NCBI GenBank assembly: GCA_958477305.1
Contig: CAUEFI010000004.1
Span: 62,001-126,000 of the forward strand
Direction: 5' to 3'
Source of the DNA: HGM12998 sp900756495
GTDB lineage: Bacteria > Bacillota > Clostridia > Oscillospirales > Oscillospiraceae
Length of the DNA: 64,000 nt
Shown here: positions 39,485-49,434 of the stretch, piece after piece
How the letters are laid out: each line of letters begins with the position of its first letter
Position numbering within the stretch: position 1 is the stretch's first letter
The notes under the pieces: generated by a model
Database searches by the model: none
Told to the model about the DNA's origin: nothing
Seen by the model: the letters and a program-made list of their open reading frames with translations, nothing else
Made by a program: the position numbers and the translations under genes

Positions 39485-39653
39485 CAGCAACGACGTGGCC
39501 AACGCCGTGGGAGCTATCGCAGAAATGGCGTGGATTTTCTACACGGCCATAAGAAACGCAGGCGCTGACGTGCCGGAGGCCGCCATGCTGACGCGGGAAT
39601 ATCTGATCGCAAGCATACACGGGAAAAGCAACGCCGCGCCAGAGGGTGAATAA
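39477..39653 (+). CDS. Small helical protein (58 aa)
   Basis: SNSNDVANAVGAIAEMAWIF start, probably helical. Overlaps the previous gene and abuts the DUF1064 gene. Unknown. Confidence 0.6.
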   Translation: MSNSNDVANAVGAIAEMAWIFYTAIRNAGADVPEAAMLTREYLIASIHGKSNAAPEGE

Positions 39654-40184
39654 ATGGCCATAAACGTTTCCGACCTGCCGCCGAAATACCAGGCGCAGGC
39701 CATGAAAAAGTACATGGAGCAGCAACAGCGGCGGGGGCCAGCACCTCCCGCCGCACCGCCGCAGGATCCGGCAAAAGGCACGAAATACCACAACACCCCC
39801 ACCGAGCGGGTGACAGCCTCCGGGGCCGTCCTGCATTTCGACAGCCAGAAAGAAGCCCGCAGGTTCGACGTTCTGGCTGCCCGCCAGGCAAGGGGACAGA
39901 TCCGCGATCTGCGCCTCCAGGTGGATTTCACCCTGCAGGAAGCGTTTACCGACACGGAGGGAAAGCGGGTGCGGGCGATCCGCTACAAGGCGGATTTTAC
40001 ATACTACCAGCCGCCAAACAGGCAGCTATACGGAAGTCATGCGCCATACTACGCAGAACAAAGCGGGCTGCCCTGGGAGTTCGTCGTGGAGGACGTAAAG
40101 AGCAAGGCAACCAGAACGGCCAAGTATACCATGAAAAAGAAAATGCTAAAGGACCGTTTTGGGTACGACATTACCGAGGTGTGA
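39654..40184 (+). CDS. DUF1064 family protein (nuclease-fold)
   Basis: A 176-residue protein with the family pattern: KYHNTPTERV, FDSQKEARRFDVL, RDLRLQVDFTLQ, YKADFTYY and EFVVEDVKSKATRT, then a Lys-rich end. The Glu/Asp/Lys set resembles endonuclease-like folds. Common near the end of Firmicutes phage early operons. Confidence 0.85.
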   Translation: MAINVSDLPPKYQAQAMKKYMEQQQRRGPAPPAAPPQDPAKGTKYHNTPTERVTASGAVLHFDSQKEARRFDVLAARQARGQIRDLRLQVDFTLQEAFTDTEGKRVRAIRYKADFTYYQPPNRQLYGSHAPYYAEQSGLPWEFVVEDVKSKATRTAKYTMKKKMLKDRFGYDITEV

Positions 40185-40186
40185 GA

Positions 40187-40717
40187 ATGAGCAAAAAGAC
40201 AACGGACGAAACCCTGGGCCGTGAGGCTGTCAAGGAATACCTGCAGCAGTACCACACGGCTGTGGGGAAAAAGCGGATCCTGGAGGAGCGCCACCGCGTC
40301 CTTTCCAGCGAACTGCGGGCGCCCAGTACGGGGTCCGCGTTCAGGTTGACGCCGCCGACCAAGCCGACAAAGACGGACGGATCCGTGTCCGTTGTCTTTC
40401 GGATCTCCGAAGTGGAGGACAGGATTGAGGAGCAGCGGGAGGAAATGGCCAAGGCCGTCCTGAACGTTATGGACTTGATCGACGTATTACCGGCCAACTC
40501 CACCGAGCGCACCGTGGTGGAAATGCGGCACATAGATTGTCGGGGCTGGGATAAGATCGCGGAGGCCCTTTACATGAGCCGGTCCAATGTGTTCAACTAC
40601 TACAACGCCGCCCTGGATAAAATCCTGGAGAACAAGCGCAACCGGAAATTGCTGGAGGAATACATGGCCCGGAAGCAGCAGCGGGCGGGGCCGCACGGGC
40701 GGAATAATCGCCCCTGA
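40187..40717 (+). CDS. Late transcription activator (RinA/ArpU-like, sigma-70 region 4-like)
   Basis: A 176-residue protein whose C terminus (GWDKIAEALYMSRSNVFNYY) is a sigma-region-4-like HTH, as in RinA/ArpU/DUF1492 regulators. Proteins of this group lie just before terminase genes and switch on packaging and structural genes. ATG at 40187; an in-frame GTG at 40181 is also possible. Confidence 0.8.
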   Translation: MSKKTTDETLGREAVKEYLQQYHTAVGKKRILEERHRVLSSELRAPSTGSAFRLTPPTKPTKTDGSVSVVFRISEVEDRIEEQREEMAKAVLNVMDLIDVLPANSTERTVVEMRHIDCRGWDKIAEALYMSRSNVFNYYNAALDKILENKRNRKLLEEYMARKQQRAGPHGRNNRP

Positions 40718-41234
40718 AAAGTTTGGACGCTTTTGGACTATTGACCGTGCTATACTGATAGCATGGAAAGCAGCGCAGGGGTGAAGCCCTGAAACGAATA
40801 CCGAGAACCACCAGCCGAAAGGCCGGTGGTTCTTTGCTTTCCACACCATGGCCGGGGAGTGTACCGCGGGGGCTTTCCTCCTTTCACCCTGCGCCGCTGC
40901 GGCGTGTGCATACGCGGCGGCCCGGCCTAACCCTCCCGCCCTGGGTGCCTTTGCCGAGGGGCACCCAGGGCACCCGTTAAGGACCCCGCACCCCCCTGTG
41001 TAGGTACTCCCCAGCAGGAAAAGCCGTGCGGGGCAAGGAAAGCCCGACGTTTTACCCTGTGAAAACAGAAAAAAATCCGGCGGTTACGTTACGGTTTTTT
41101 GAAATGCCGGGAAAGTTATACCCCCCTACGGGGGTATAAGCCGAAAAAGGAGCGGCGAAAAAAACGAAATCGACCAAAACCGGAAAAGCGAAACCGGCGG
41201 GGCACCCTGCCGGAGCAAAAAGGAGGTGGCGCCG
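40718..41234 (+). other. 517-bp gene-free stretch before the terminase (candidate cos/pac and late promoter)
   Basis: No convincing gene. It holds the terminator above, a perfect 12-bp inverted repeat (GCCCTGGGTGCC at 40938 with its complement ending 40971), a perfect 10-bp hairpin (TTATACCCCC, 41116-41139), and a TGCTATACT extended -10-like element near 40749-40757. Lambda-type terminases cut at cos beside their own genes, so the packaging site probably lies here. The exact cut cannot be read from sequence. Confidence 0.55.
40804..40838 (+). terminator. Terminator after the late activator
   Basis: A 9-bp stem AGAACCACC with GGTGGTTCT, extended by inner pairs around a GAAA loop, followed by TTTG...TTT. 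Confidence 0.75.
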
Positions 41235-41837
41235 GTGGCGGAAAAGAAGCAGACCGGCGGCACCGGAAAGCGGGCAAAGAGCGAAAAGCCGGCGGTGCTG
41301 TCCGGCACGGTGCCGGAGTGGTCCAGCACCACGGTGATCTCCCAGCTGCTGGGGAAAACGGTCCGCCGTGTGCAACAGCTGACCCAGGAGGGCGTCCTGG
41401 AAACAGAGATCCCGCCCGGCGGCGGTGCCCGCAAATATAGAACCTGCGCCACGGTCCAGCGTTATGTGGCATACGTCGAGGCGAAAGCCCAGGAAACCGG
41501 CGAAAACAGCCGGGCGGCGGAGTTGACGCTGAAAAAGCTGGAGGCGGAGGTTGAACTGAAAGAAAGCCAAGGCCAGCTGCACCGCCTGAAAACGGCGATT
41601 GCAGAGGGGCGTTACCTGGCGGCGGATCACGCCACCGAGGAACTAACCGAGTTCATGGCCAGCTTTAAGAAATTTGCCATGAATATTCCCCCGCGCATGG
41701 CTGGAACCATGTCCGGCTATGCTGACACAGTGGCGATCCGTGCCATGGAAAAGGCCATGCGGAAAGAGTTGGAAAGCCTGCTGGCCGCGTTCTCTGACGG
41801 CGCGATCATGGAGGAGCGGGAGGACGCGGCGCCATGA
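41235..41837 (+). CDS. Terminase small subunit (Nu1-like)
   Basis: A 200-residue protein with an N-terminal winged-helix part (STTVISQLLGKTVRRVQQLT) that binds the packaging site, and a long charged helix (LKKLEAEVELKESQGQLHRL) as in lambda Nu1. The C terminus would bind the large subunit. AGGAGG at 41221-41226 favours the GTG at 41235. Overlaps the large subunit by four bases. Confidence 0.85.
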   Translation: MAEKKQTGGTGKRAKSEKPAVLSGTVPEWSSTTVISQLLGKTVRRVQQLTQEGVLETEIPPGGGARKYRTCATVQRYVAYVEAKAQETGENSRAAELTLKKLEAEVELKESQGQLHRLKTAIAEGRYLAADHATEELTEFMASFKKFAMNIPPRMAGTMSGYADTVAIRAMEKAMRKELESLLAAFSDGAIMEEREDAAP

Positions 41838-43678
41838 GGAAATACAAGCAGGAACCCTATACCGTGCCGCCGTGGATCTATAACGCCATTCAGGTGCTGC
41901 GCCCGGCGGAGCGCCTGACGGTTTCGGAGTGGGCGGCGAAATACCGCATACTGCCGGACGGCAACGCGATCCCAGGCCCCTGGAGCAACAGCGTGACCCC
42001 GTACCTGGTGGAGATCATGGACGCCTTTTCCGACGATACGGTGGAGGAAATCGTGTTCGTGAAGCCCACCCAGGTGGGCGGCACGTCTGCCATGGAGAAT
42101 ATGCTGGGCAGCCTGATCGCCCAGGACCCGGCCCCAACCATGGTGGTTTACCCGTCGGACGACCTGGCGGAGCGCACCACGGAAAGCAAGCTGGAGCCAA
42201 TGGTGAGAAGCTGCAAGGTTCTGGCCGATAAGTGGCGGAAGAACGACAGCAAGAAACTGGCGCTAAAGTTTTCCGACATGATCGTGTACCTGACAGGCGC
42301 GAACAGCCCGGCGGATCTGGCCAGTACGAATATACGCAACCTTTTCATGGACGAAGTGGACAAATTCCCGGCGGCAAGCAAAAAAGAGGCGGATCCCGTT
42401 TCCCTCGCGCGAGAACGCACAAAAACCTATTTCAACCGAAAAATTTTCATGGCCAGCACCCCGACGTTAAAAAGCGGGCATATCTGGCGGGCCATGGAGC
42501 GGGCGGAGGCGATCAAGCATTATTTTGTCCCGTGCCCGCATTGTGGGCAGTACATAGAACTGAAATTCGGCTGCCTGAAATGGCCCAGCAAGGACGACGT
42601 ACCGGAGAACACCGACCGGGCAGAAATGGCCGTGTATGTGTGCCAAGCCTGCGGGGCCGTGATTACGGATCAGGACAAGGGGAAAATGCTGCGGGCTGGC
42701 CGCTGGCAGGCTGTGAAGCAACGGACGAAGAACCCCAAAAGCGTGGCCTTTTGGCTGAACACCCTGTATTCCCCGTTCACCCGTTTTTCCGATATTGCAC
42801 GGGAGTTCATGCGGAGCAAAGACGACCCGGAACTGTTGCACAACTTCACCAACAGCTGGCTGGCGGAGCCATGGGAGGACACGAAGCTGAAAACCAACGC
42901 GGAGTTGGTCATGGAGCGGCAGACGGAAACGCCGGAGTGGACGCTGCCGCCCTGGACGAAGCTAATTACCGGCGGGATCGACGTACAGGAAAATTGTCTG
43001 TACTGGACAATCCGCGCATGGGGCGACTACATGACCAGCCAGAACGTGGCCCACGGGCAGGCGCTTTCCATGGCAGAGGTGGAAAAGGCCATGAACGTGG
43101 AGTTTTCCCTGCCGAACGGCGACACGGCCATGGTCAACCTGGCCCTGATGGACAGCGGCGACCAGACCGACGAAGTTTACGAGTTCTGCGCCATCAATTC
43201 GGACTGGGTGCTGCCATGCAAGGGCACCAGCACCATGCTGTCCCATTACCGCCTTTCCGTGGTCAATAAGGCCGGCAGCAAGGCCAACGGCATGACCCTG
43301 GTTCTTGTGGACGGCGGCAAGTATAAAGACCAGATCGCGGCACGTCTGAGGAAGCCGAACGGGACAGGTTCCTGGCAGGTTTACAAGGACTGCGACATGG
43401 AATACGCCGAACAGGTAACGGCGGAACACAAGGTAACAGAGCGATCCGGCGGGAAAGAGGTCCAGAAATGGGTGCTGAAATCCTCCCACGCTGACAACCA
43501 TTACCTGGACTGCGAGGTGTACGCAGCCGCGGCGGCGGACGTTATGGGCGTCCGGTCCCTGTACCTGAAAAGCGTGGAGGGACAGGCGGCGGCACCGGAG
43601 CCGCGGAAACCGGCCAAGCAGGAACCGCGACAAAGCCAGGAAGAAAACTGGATCAACCAAAATGACACATGGATCTGA
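41834..43678 (+). CDS. Terminase large subunit (lambda gpA-like)
   Basis: A 614-residue motor of the GpA family (PF05876). The N terminus has the usual EWAAKYRILPDGNAIPGPW and FVKPTQVGGT (Walker A-like, about residues 75-84) blocks. FMDEVDKFP (about 172-180) is the Walker B. A Cys4 zinc-like site (CPHCG...CQACG) lies in the middle. The C-terminal half begins the nuclease with GGIDVQENCLYW. It cuts and pumps DNA into proheads; the lambda type implies cos packaging. Confidence 0.94.
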   Translation: MRKYKQEPYTVPPWIYNAIQVLRPAERLTVSEWAAKYRILPDGNAIPGPWSNSVTPYLVEIMDAFSDDTVEEIVFVKPTQVGGTSAMENMLGSLIAQDPAPTMVVYPSDDLAERTTESKLEPMVRSCKVLADKWRKNDSKKLALKFSDMIVYLTGANSPADLASTNIRNLFMDEVDKFPAASKKEADPVSLARERTKTYFNRKIFMASTPTLKSGHIWRAMERAEAIKHYFVPCPHCGQYIELKFGCLKWPSKDDVPENTDRAEMAVYVCQACGAVITDQDKGKMLRAGRWQAVKQRTKNPKSVAFWLNTLYSPFTRFSDIAREFMRSKDDPELLHNFTNSWLAEPWEDTKLKTNAELVMERQTETPEWTLPPWTKLITGGIDVQENCLYWTIRAWGDYMTSQNVAHGQALSMAEVEKAMNVEFSLPNGDTAMVNLALMDSGDQTDEVYEFCAINSDWVLPCKGTSTMLSHYRLSVVNKAGSKANGMTLVLVDGGKYKDQIAARLRKPNGTGSWQVYKDCDMEYAEQVTAEHKVTERSGGKEVQKWVLKSSHADNHYLDCEVYAAAAADVMGVRSLYLKSVEGQAAAPEPRKPAKQEPRQSQEENWINQNDTWI

Positions 43679-43692
43679 CAGGAGGCCACCAA

Positions 43693-43917
43693 ATGAGTAC
43701 AAACACAAAAGCGGCTGAAATGCTGGAACAGGTAAACAGCGCCATTTCCGCCGTTCTGGCCGGCGGCCAGTCATACAAGATCGGCAGCCGATCCCTGACG
43801 CGGGCGGACCTGGCCCAGTTGAAAGCCATTCGTGACGACCTGGAGGCGCAGATCGACAGCGGGACGGACAACTGCCTGCTGGATCGCACCTTTGTGGCGT
43901 TCTTTGACGGGAGGTAA
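43693..43917 (+). CDS. gpW-like head-tail joining protein (second read)
   Basis: Same gene as 642-866. Confidence 0.75.
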   Translation: MSTNTKAAEMLEQVNSAISAVLAGGQSYKIGSRSLTRADLAQLKAIRDDLEAQIDSGTDNCLLDRTFVAFFDGR

Positions 43918-43919
43918 CC

Positions 43920-45401
43920 ATGGGAGCCTTTGACAAAATTGTGGCCGCTGTTTCCCCGCGCCGCGCCTGTGAGCGCGAGGCATGGCGGCAGCAGCTGGAG
44001 ATCCTGCGCGGATATGACGCCGCAGGGTATGGACGCCTAAATGCCGGGTGGCGGGTACACAACGAAAGCGCGGAGGTTACGGACCGTTTCAGCCGCGACG
44101 TGGTACGCGCCCGCGCCCGTGACCTGGAGCGCAACAGTGATATTGCCCAGTCTATCCTCCACGCATACAAGCGCAACGTGGTGGGCAAGGGCTACACCCT
44201 CCAGGCTAAAACCGGCAACGACGAACTGGACGAAAAGCTGGAAAAGGCATGGCGCCAATGGTGCAAGGCCAGAAACTGCGACGTGACCGGCGAACAGAGT
44301 TTCAACCAAATGCTGCGTATGGCGGTAGACCGCAAAAAGGTGGACGGCGGCCTGCTGTTCCTTTACCGCTACACCAAGCAGGGGCTGGTCCCGTTCCAGC
44401 TGCAGGCCATTGAGGTGGACGAACTGGACGTGACCGCCAGCAAGCCGAAGCACCAGGGAAACCGCGTCGTGGGCGGGATCGAATACAACCAATGGCGCAG
44501 GCCGGTAGGCTACTGGATCAATCAATACGACATTGAGGGCTGGAGCCTGAACGACCCCGTTTACGTCGAGGCCAAGGACGTGTATTTCTACAAATCCAAG
44601 AAGCGGCCCAGCCAGCTGCGCGAAATGTCCGACATGGCCCCCACGATCACCAGAGTGCGCGACACGAACGAGTTTATAACCGCCGTTTCCGTCAAGGAGC
44701 GGATCGCGGCCTGCCTGGCTGTGTTCATCAAGCGGGCAATCCCGGCGGGCGGTTTTGGCCGCGGCGGAACCAGAACGCCGGACGGCGGAATGGACTATGA
44801 GGGCAAGAAACTGGCCCCCGGCATGATCCAGAGCCTGGGCGCCGGCGACGAAATCCAGGTGGTGGATCCGAAAGGTTCCGGCAGCGACGCAGCCGGGTTC
44901 CTGAAAACCCAGCAGGGGCTAATTGCCGCAGGCCAGGGCTTGAGTTATGAGGCCGTCAGCCGCGACATGAGCGGGGCCACCTATTCCTCCGCACGGCAAA
45001 ATGCTATTGAGGACGAAAACACATACACCGAGGACGTGGAACTGCTAACAGATTTCATGTCGGAGGTGTACGAAACCTTTGTTATCTCCTGTTATCTCTC
45101 CGGGCTGGTTGATATGCCCGGCTTTTGGGATAAAAAGGCGGAATACCTTTCCCACACCTGGACGAAAGCCCCCAAGAAGTGGATCGACCCGGCAAAGGAA
45201 AGCACCGCCGGAAAAACCGCCCTGCAATCCGGGCAAAAGACGTTTCAGGACGTTTGCGCGGAACAGGGCAAGGACTGGAAAGAGGCCGTCAATGAAATGG
45301 CCGAGGTCCTGGAATATGGCCGATCCGTCGGCGTCGAGTTAGGAGGTGTAATTTTTGGAAATGGAACGACAGCAGCACAGCAGAACACCGCAGGCAAATG
45401 A
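43920..45401 (+). CDS. Portal protein (second read)
   Basis: Same gene as 869-2350; here the connection to the complete terminase upstream is visible. Confidence 0.93.
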   Translation: MGAFDKIVAAVSPRRACEREAWRQQLEILRGYDAAGYGRLNAGWRVHNESAEVTDRFSRDVVRARARDLERNSDIAQSILHAYKRNVVGKGYTLQAKTGNDELDEKLEKAWRQWCKARNCDVTGEQSFNQMLRMAVDRKKVDGGLLFLYRYTKQGLVPFQLQAIEVDELDVTASKPKHQGNRVVGGIEYNQWRRPVGYWINQYDIEGWSLNDPVYVEAKDVYFYKSKKRPSQLREMSDMAPTITRVRDTNEFITAVSVKERIAACLAVFIKRAIPAGGFGRGGTRTPDGGMDYEGKKLAPGMIQSLGAGDEIQVVDPKGSGSDAAGFLKTQQGLIAAGQGLSYEAVSRDMSGATYSSARQNAIEDENTYTEDVELLTDFMSEVYETFVISCYLSGLVDMPGFWDKKAEYLSHTWTKAPKKWIDPAKESTAGKTALQSGQKTFQDVCAEQGKDWKEAVNEMAEVLEYGRSVGVELGGVIFGNGTTAAQQNTAGK

Positions 45402-45996
45402 CCCCAAGAGGGACAGAAACAGCGGGCAGCGAAGCATGGGCCACATTGAGGCCAACAGCCGCGCAGAGGGCCAGGAGGACAGCCGCAGGCGCACGATCAG
45501 CTTTTCCAGCGAGGAGCCATACCGCCGTTGGTTTGGTATGGAAATCCTGGATCACGCGGAGAACGCGCTGAATCTCTCCCGCCTGAACGACGTGGGCGTT
45601 TTGCTTTTCAACCACGACACCGACAAGGTGGTGGGAAAAGTGAACCGCGCATGGGTGGAGAACCACCGCGGCATGGCCGAAGTGGAGTTCGACACGGACG
45701 ACGACGCCGAAAAGATTTTCGGCAAAGTCAAATCCGGCACCCTGAAAACCACGTCCGTGCGTTACAGCGTGGACAGCTGGGAGGAAGTGGTGGCCGGTAA
45801 GACCTCCGCGGACGGACGTTTTACAGGCCCCTGCCAGATCGCCCGCAAATGGACGCCGCTGGAGGTGTCCATTGTTTCCGTGCCGGCGGACGCCACCGTG
45901 GGCGTGGGCAGAGCCGACGACCCGGAGCAGGCGACGGCCAAGGACCTTTCTGTTTATGAAAAGCAGATCCAGATCAACAAAAATCTTTATCATTGA
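45355..45996 (+). CDS. Prohead protease (second read)
   Basis: Same gene as 2304-2945, TTG start. Confidence 0.9.
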   Translation: MEMERQQHSRTPQANDPKRDRNSGQRSMGHIEANSRAEGQEDSRRRTISFSSEEPYRRWFGMEILDHAENALNLSRLNDVGVLLFNHDTDKVVGKVNRAWVENHRGMAEVEFDTDDDAEKIFGKVKSGTLKTTSVRYSVDSWEEVVAGKTSADGRFTGPCQIARKWTPLEVSIVSVPADATVGVGRADDPEQATAKDLSVYEKQIQINKNLYH

Positions 45997-46011
45997 GGAG
46001 GCAAAACAACC

Positions 46012-47565
46012 ATGACCATTCAGGAACTGATCGCCCGTCAGCAGGCTATTGTGAGCGGCGCCCGCGCCGCTGGCCGTGACCTGACGGCAGAGGAAAGAGC
46101 AGAGTTTGACGGCCTGCAGCGCCAGATCGACGCGGCGGGCAACAATCCCCCCGCCCAGGGCAACGAGGGCCAGGGCGGTGAGGATCCCACCGGCGGCGCC
46201 CGCGGTATGGGCAACGATAACGGCCAGCAGGGCACAGACCCCACCGAGGCAGCCCGCCAGGCCGTCGCAACGGAGCGCCAGCGCGTGAGCGACATTACCG
46301 CGCTGTGCCGTCAGGCGGGCATGGATCCCGCGGAGTATATCAGCAACGGCGCCACCATGGACACCGTAAGACAGGCGGCGGTGGACTACCTGCTGGCACA
46401 CGGCGCCCCTGTTTCCAGCCGCATGAACGGCGACGAGGGCGACAACTTCCGCCAGGCAGCTGTGGACGCCATGCTGCTGCGGGCCGGTGTGAATGTCCAG
46501 AACCCCGCCCAGGGTGCGGAGGAAATGCGCGGCTACTCCCTGCGCGATCTGGCCATTGAGTGCATGGCCTGCGACGGCGTGGGCACCACCACCTCCCTGC
46601 TGCGTATGAGCAAGGACGACCTGTGGAACGAGGCTTGCCGCCAGTTCTTCAACCCCACCGCGGCGTTTCCCGCGATCCTGGACAACGCGATCCGCAAGAA
46701 CATTGTCCAGATGTACCAGGAAATCCCCACCACGTTCCAGATGTGGACCACCAAGGGCAGCGTGAGCGACTTTAAGCCCACCAAGGATCACAGCTATCTG
46801 GCCGGCGGCGCCGGTGAGTTCCTGCGCGTCGGTGAAAACGGCGAACTGAAAGCTGACACCCCCAAGACGGAACTGCTTCCCCAGCGCCAGATCGACACCT
46901 TTGGCCGCCAGTTCAGCATGACCCGCCAGGCGTTTATCAACGACGACGTGGGTTTCATCACCGAAATGCCCGGCCTTTACGCCATGAGCGCCAAGCGCAC
47001 GATCAACAAGCAGGTTTACAAGATCCTGATCGACAACCCCGCCATTTTCGACGGCGTTTCCCTGTTCGACAACGCCCACAACAACCTGATTGCCAGCGGC
47101 GCAGCACCGTCCATTGACACCCTGCAGGCCGCCATGCTGAAACTGCTGCACCAGAAAGATCCGTTCGGTGACTCCATCATGGTGGAACCCAAGTATGTGA
47201 TCGTCCCCGTGGGCTACGGCTTTAAGCTGGCGCAGATCCTGGAAACCGCGCAGATCGACGTGACCGGGATCGGCAGCCACACCGCAAACGCCCTGTACCA
47301 GTACCGCAACAAGCTGCAGGTTATTGAGGAGGGCGCCCTGAACGTCCTGGCCGGTGACGGCAACGCGATCCCCTGGTTTGTCGCCGGCGATCAGCGTTAC
47401 GCCAAGAGCCTGCAGGTTGATTACCTGAACGGCCAGGAAACCCCCACCATTCGCCGCAGCGAGGTTCCGGGCCGCCTGGGCTTTGTGTGGGACATTTGGC
47501 TGGACTGGGGCATTACTGCGGTTGACTTCCGCGGTATCGCCAAGAACCCCGGCACGACTATTTAA
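46012..47565 (+). CDS. Major capsid protein (second read)
   Basis: Same gene as 2961-4514. Confidence 0.92.
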   Translation: MTIQELIARQQAIVSGARAAGRDLTAEERAEFDGLQRQIDAAGNNPPAQGNEGQGGEDPTGGARGMGNDNGQQGTDPTEAARQAVATERQRVSDITALCRQAGMDPAEYISNGATMDTVRQAAVDYLLAHGAPVSSRMNGDEGDNFRQAAVDAMLLRAGVNVQNPAQGAEEMRGYSLRDLAIECMACDGVGTTTSLLRMSKDDLWNEACRQFFNPTAAFPAILDNAIRKNIVQMYQEIPTTFQMWTTKGSVSDFKPTKDHSYLAGGAGEFLRVGENGELKADTPKTELLPQRQIDTFGRQFSMTRQAFINDDVGFITEMPGLYAMSAKRTINKQVYKILIDNPAIFDGVSLFDNAHNNLIASGAAPSIDTLQAAMLKLLHQKDPFGDSIMVEPKYVIVPVGYGFKLAQILETAQIDVTGIGSHTANALYQYRNKLQVIEEGALNVLAGDGNAIPWFVAGDQRYAKSLQVDYLNGQETPTIRRSEVPGRLGFVWDIWLDWGITAVDFRGIAKNPGTTI

Positions 47566-47581
47566 CAGGAGGTAAGAGAAC

Positions 47582-47929
47582 ATGACCGCAAAATACTGGC
47601 AGAAAGGCGAGGTGCTGGACTACAAGGCCAGCGCCGCAGTTAAAAACGGCGAAGTGGTGAGCCTGGGAACCAGGATCGGCGTGGCTGGTGAAGATATTGC
47701 CGCCGGCGAAACCGGCCACCTCCATGTGGTGGGTGTCTTTGAGATGGAAAAGGCCACCGGTGCCATGACCATGGGCGCGGCGGTGTACTACGACGAAGCC
47801 GCCAAGAAGATCACCACCGTGGCCTCCACTGGCGAGAGTTCCAGCAAGGTGAACAACATTCCGGCGGGTTACGCTGCCGCCCCTGCGGCCAGCGCAGACG
47901 AAACCGTACTGGTGAAGCTGCTGGGCTAA
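47582..47929 (+). CDS. DUF2190 decoration protein (second read)
   Basis: Same gene as 4531-4878. Confidence 0.8.
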   Translation: MTAKYWQKGEVLDYKASAAVKNGEVVSLGTRIGVAGEDIAAGETGHLHVVGVFEMEKATGAMTMGAAVYYDEAAKKITTVASTGESSSKVNNIPAGYAAAPAASADETVLVKLLG

Positions 47930-47948
47930 GAGCCGGGAGGAAAGGAAC

Positions 47949-48479
47949 ATGAAGCGACTGACAGCACAGCGCCCGATCCTGTACGGCGGGCGTATGTATC
48001 AGGCGGGCGACACCCTCCCCGCCTATGACAAGCGCATGGTGCAGGCGTGGCTTTCTGCTGAAAGCGCCAAAATGACCGACGACGCGGCGGAGGAGGCCAC
48101 AATGCCCCCGCAGGACGCTGACGGCGGCCAGGACGGCACCGAGAACGCCGACACCACCCAGGGCACCCAGGAGGTAACAGACGCCACAGAGGGCACCCAG
48201 GAGAGCCAGGAGAGCCAGGAGAGCCAGGAGAGCCAGGAGAACCACGACGGCAACCATAGCGGTGAAAGCACCGACATGGTGGAGGGCCACCTGGATCCTG
48301 CACAGCTGGGAGAAATGAACAAGGACGACCTGAAAAAGCTGGCCAAGGACATGGGCGTGGATCTCCCGCGCGGCGCTGCAAAGGCGCTGATCGTGGAACG
48401 CCTGGCGGCGGCTATCGTCCAGACCCCTGCGGCGGCCATTGTGCCGCCTGCTGCGGATAACGGCGGGGGTGCCCAGTAA
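47949..48479 (+). CDS. ESQ-repeat, SAP/HeH-like neck protein (second read)
   Basis: Same gene as 4898-5428; repeat number is the same in both reads. Confidence 0.6.
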   Translation: MKRLTAQRPILYGGRMYQAGDTLPAYDKRMVQAWLSAESAKMTDDAAEEATMPPQDADGGQDGTENADTTQGTQEVTDATEGTQESQESQESQESQENHDGNHSGESTDMVEGHLDPAQLGEMNKDDLKKLAKDMGVDLPRGAAKALIVERLAAAIVQTPAAAIVPPAADNGGGAQ

Positions 48480-48817
48480 TGGGCGCCCCTACGTTCAAGG
48501 AACAGATCGCGGCGGACATTTCCACCACATTCCTGAACTGCCTGGAGTTCGCGGACACCCACACGGTCAACGGCAAGGAAATGGCCGCGGTGGTGGACGA
48601 CAACGAACTGCTGGAGCGGGACAAGGCCAAGATCATGGCCGCACAGACGGAGGGCACATACAAGGCCCGGCGCCTGGTTTATGTGGCAAAGGCTGATTTT
48701 GGCCCCCGCCCCGCCCAGGGGGCCATGCTGACGCTGGACGGCAAGGCGTACAAGGTGAAATCCTGCACCGAGGAGGCCGGAGTGCTGGCCATTGAACTGG
48801 AGGCGGTGAGATCGTGA
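48479..48817 (+). CDS. FII-like head-tail joining protein (second read)
   Basis: Same gene as 5428-5766. Confidence 0.65.
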   Translation: MGAPTFKEQIAADISTTFLNCLEFADTHTVNGKEMAAVVDDNELLERDKAKIMAAQTEGTYKARRLVYVAKADFGPRPAQGAMLTLDGKAYKVKSCTEEAGVLAIELEAVRS

Positions 48818-49401
48818 GCGATCAAAGCATTTTGCAGATCGACACCGACGAAGAACTGGCCAGGGTCATGCGGCAGCTGAAAACGCTGCCCCAGCAGCTG
48901 GGGGCGCCCAACGTGCTGAAAAATGCCCTGAACAGCACCGCCAGAAAGGTCCGCCGGCAAATCATAAAGGACAGCAAAGGCCGGTATGCGCTGAAAGAGA
49001 AAAAGGCGCTGCAATCAGAAAGCAAAATCCTTTCCGCCAGCGCATCCACCCTGGAGGCCGCCGTGCTGGCCAAAGGTCCCATGCGGGACATTATGGACTT
49101 TATGACGCAGCCGAACACGGACACAGCCGCGGCGGCGGCAAAGGTCCTGAACAGCGGGGCCATGAAACCGCTGGAGGCGGGCGGCCTGAAAGCGTTTATT
49201 ACCACGTTCCGATCCGGGCACACCGCCATTGTGCAGCGGCGCGGCGCGGAACGCCTCCCCGTCAAAAAGCTGCTTTCGCCTGCCGTTCCCCACATGATGG
49301 GAAACGAGGAAGTGAGAGCAGAGGCGGAGGCCCTGGCATACGAAACCCTGCAGCGTGAAATTGGAAAGCGGATCGAGCAGCTGACAGGTGCCAAGGCGTG
49401 A
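48814..49401 (+). CDS. Minor tail protein Z (second read)
   Basis: Same gene as 5763-6350. Confidence 0.75.
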   Translation: MSDQSILQIDTDEELARVMRQLKTLPQQLGAPNVLKNALNSTARKVRRQIIKDSKGRYALKEKKALQSESKILSASASTLEAAVLAKGPMRDIMDFMTQPNTDTAAAAAKVLNSGAMKPLEAGGLKAFITTFRSGHTAIVQRRGAERLPVKKLLSPAVPHMMGNEEVRAEAEALAYETLQREIGKRIEQLTGAKA

Positions 49402-49434
49402 AAAAAGCGGCGGCCATGCGGCCACCGCTGTGGG

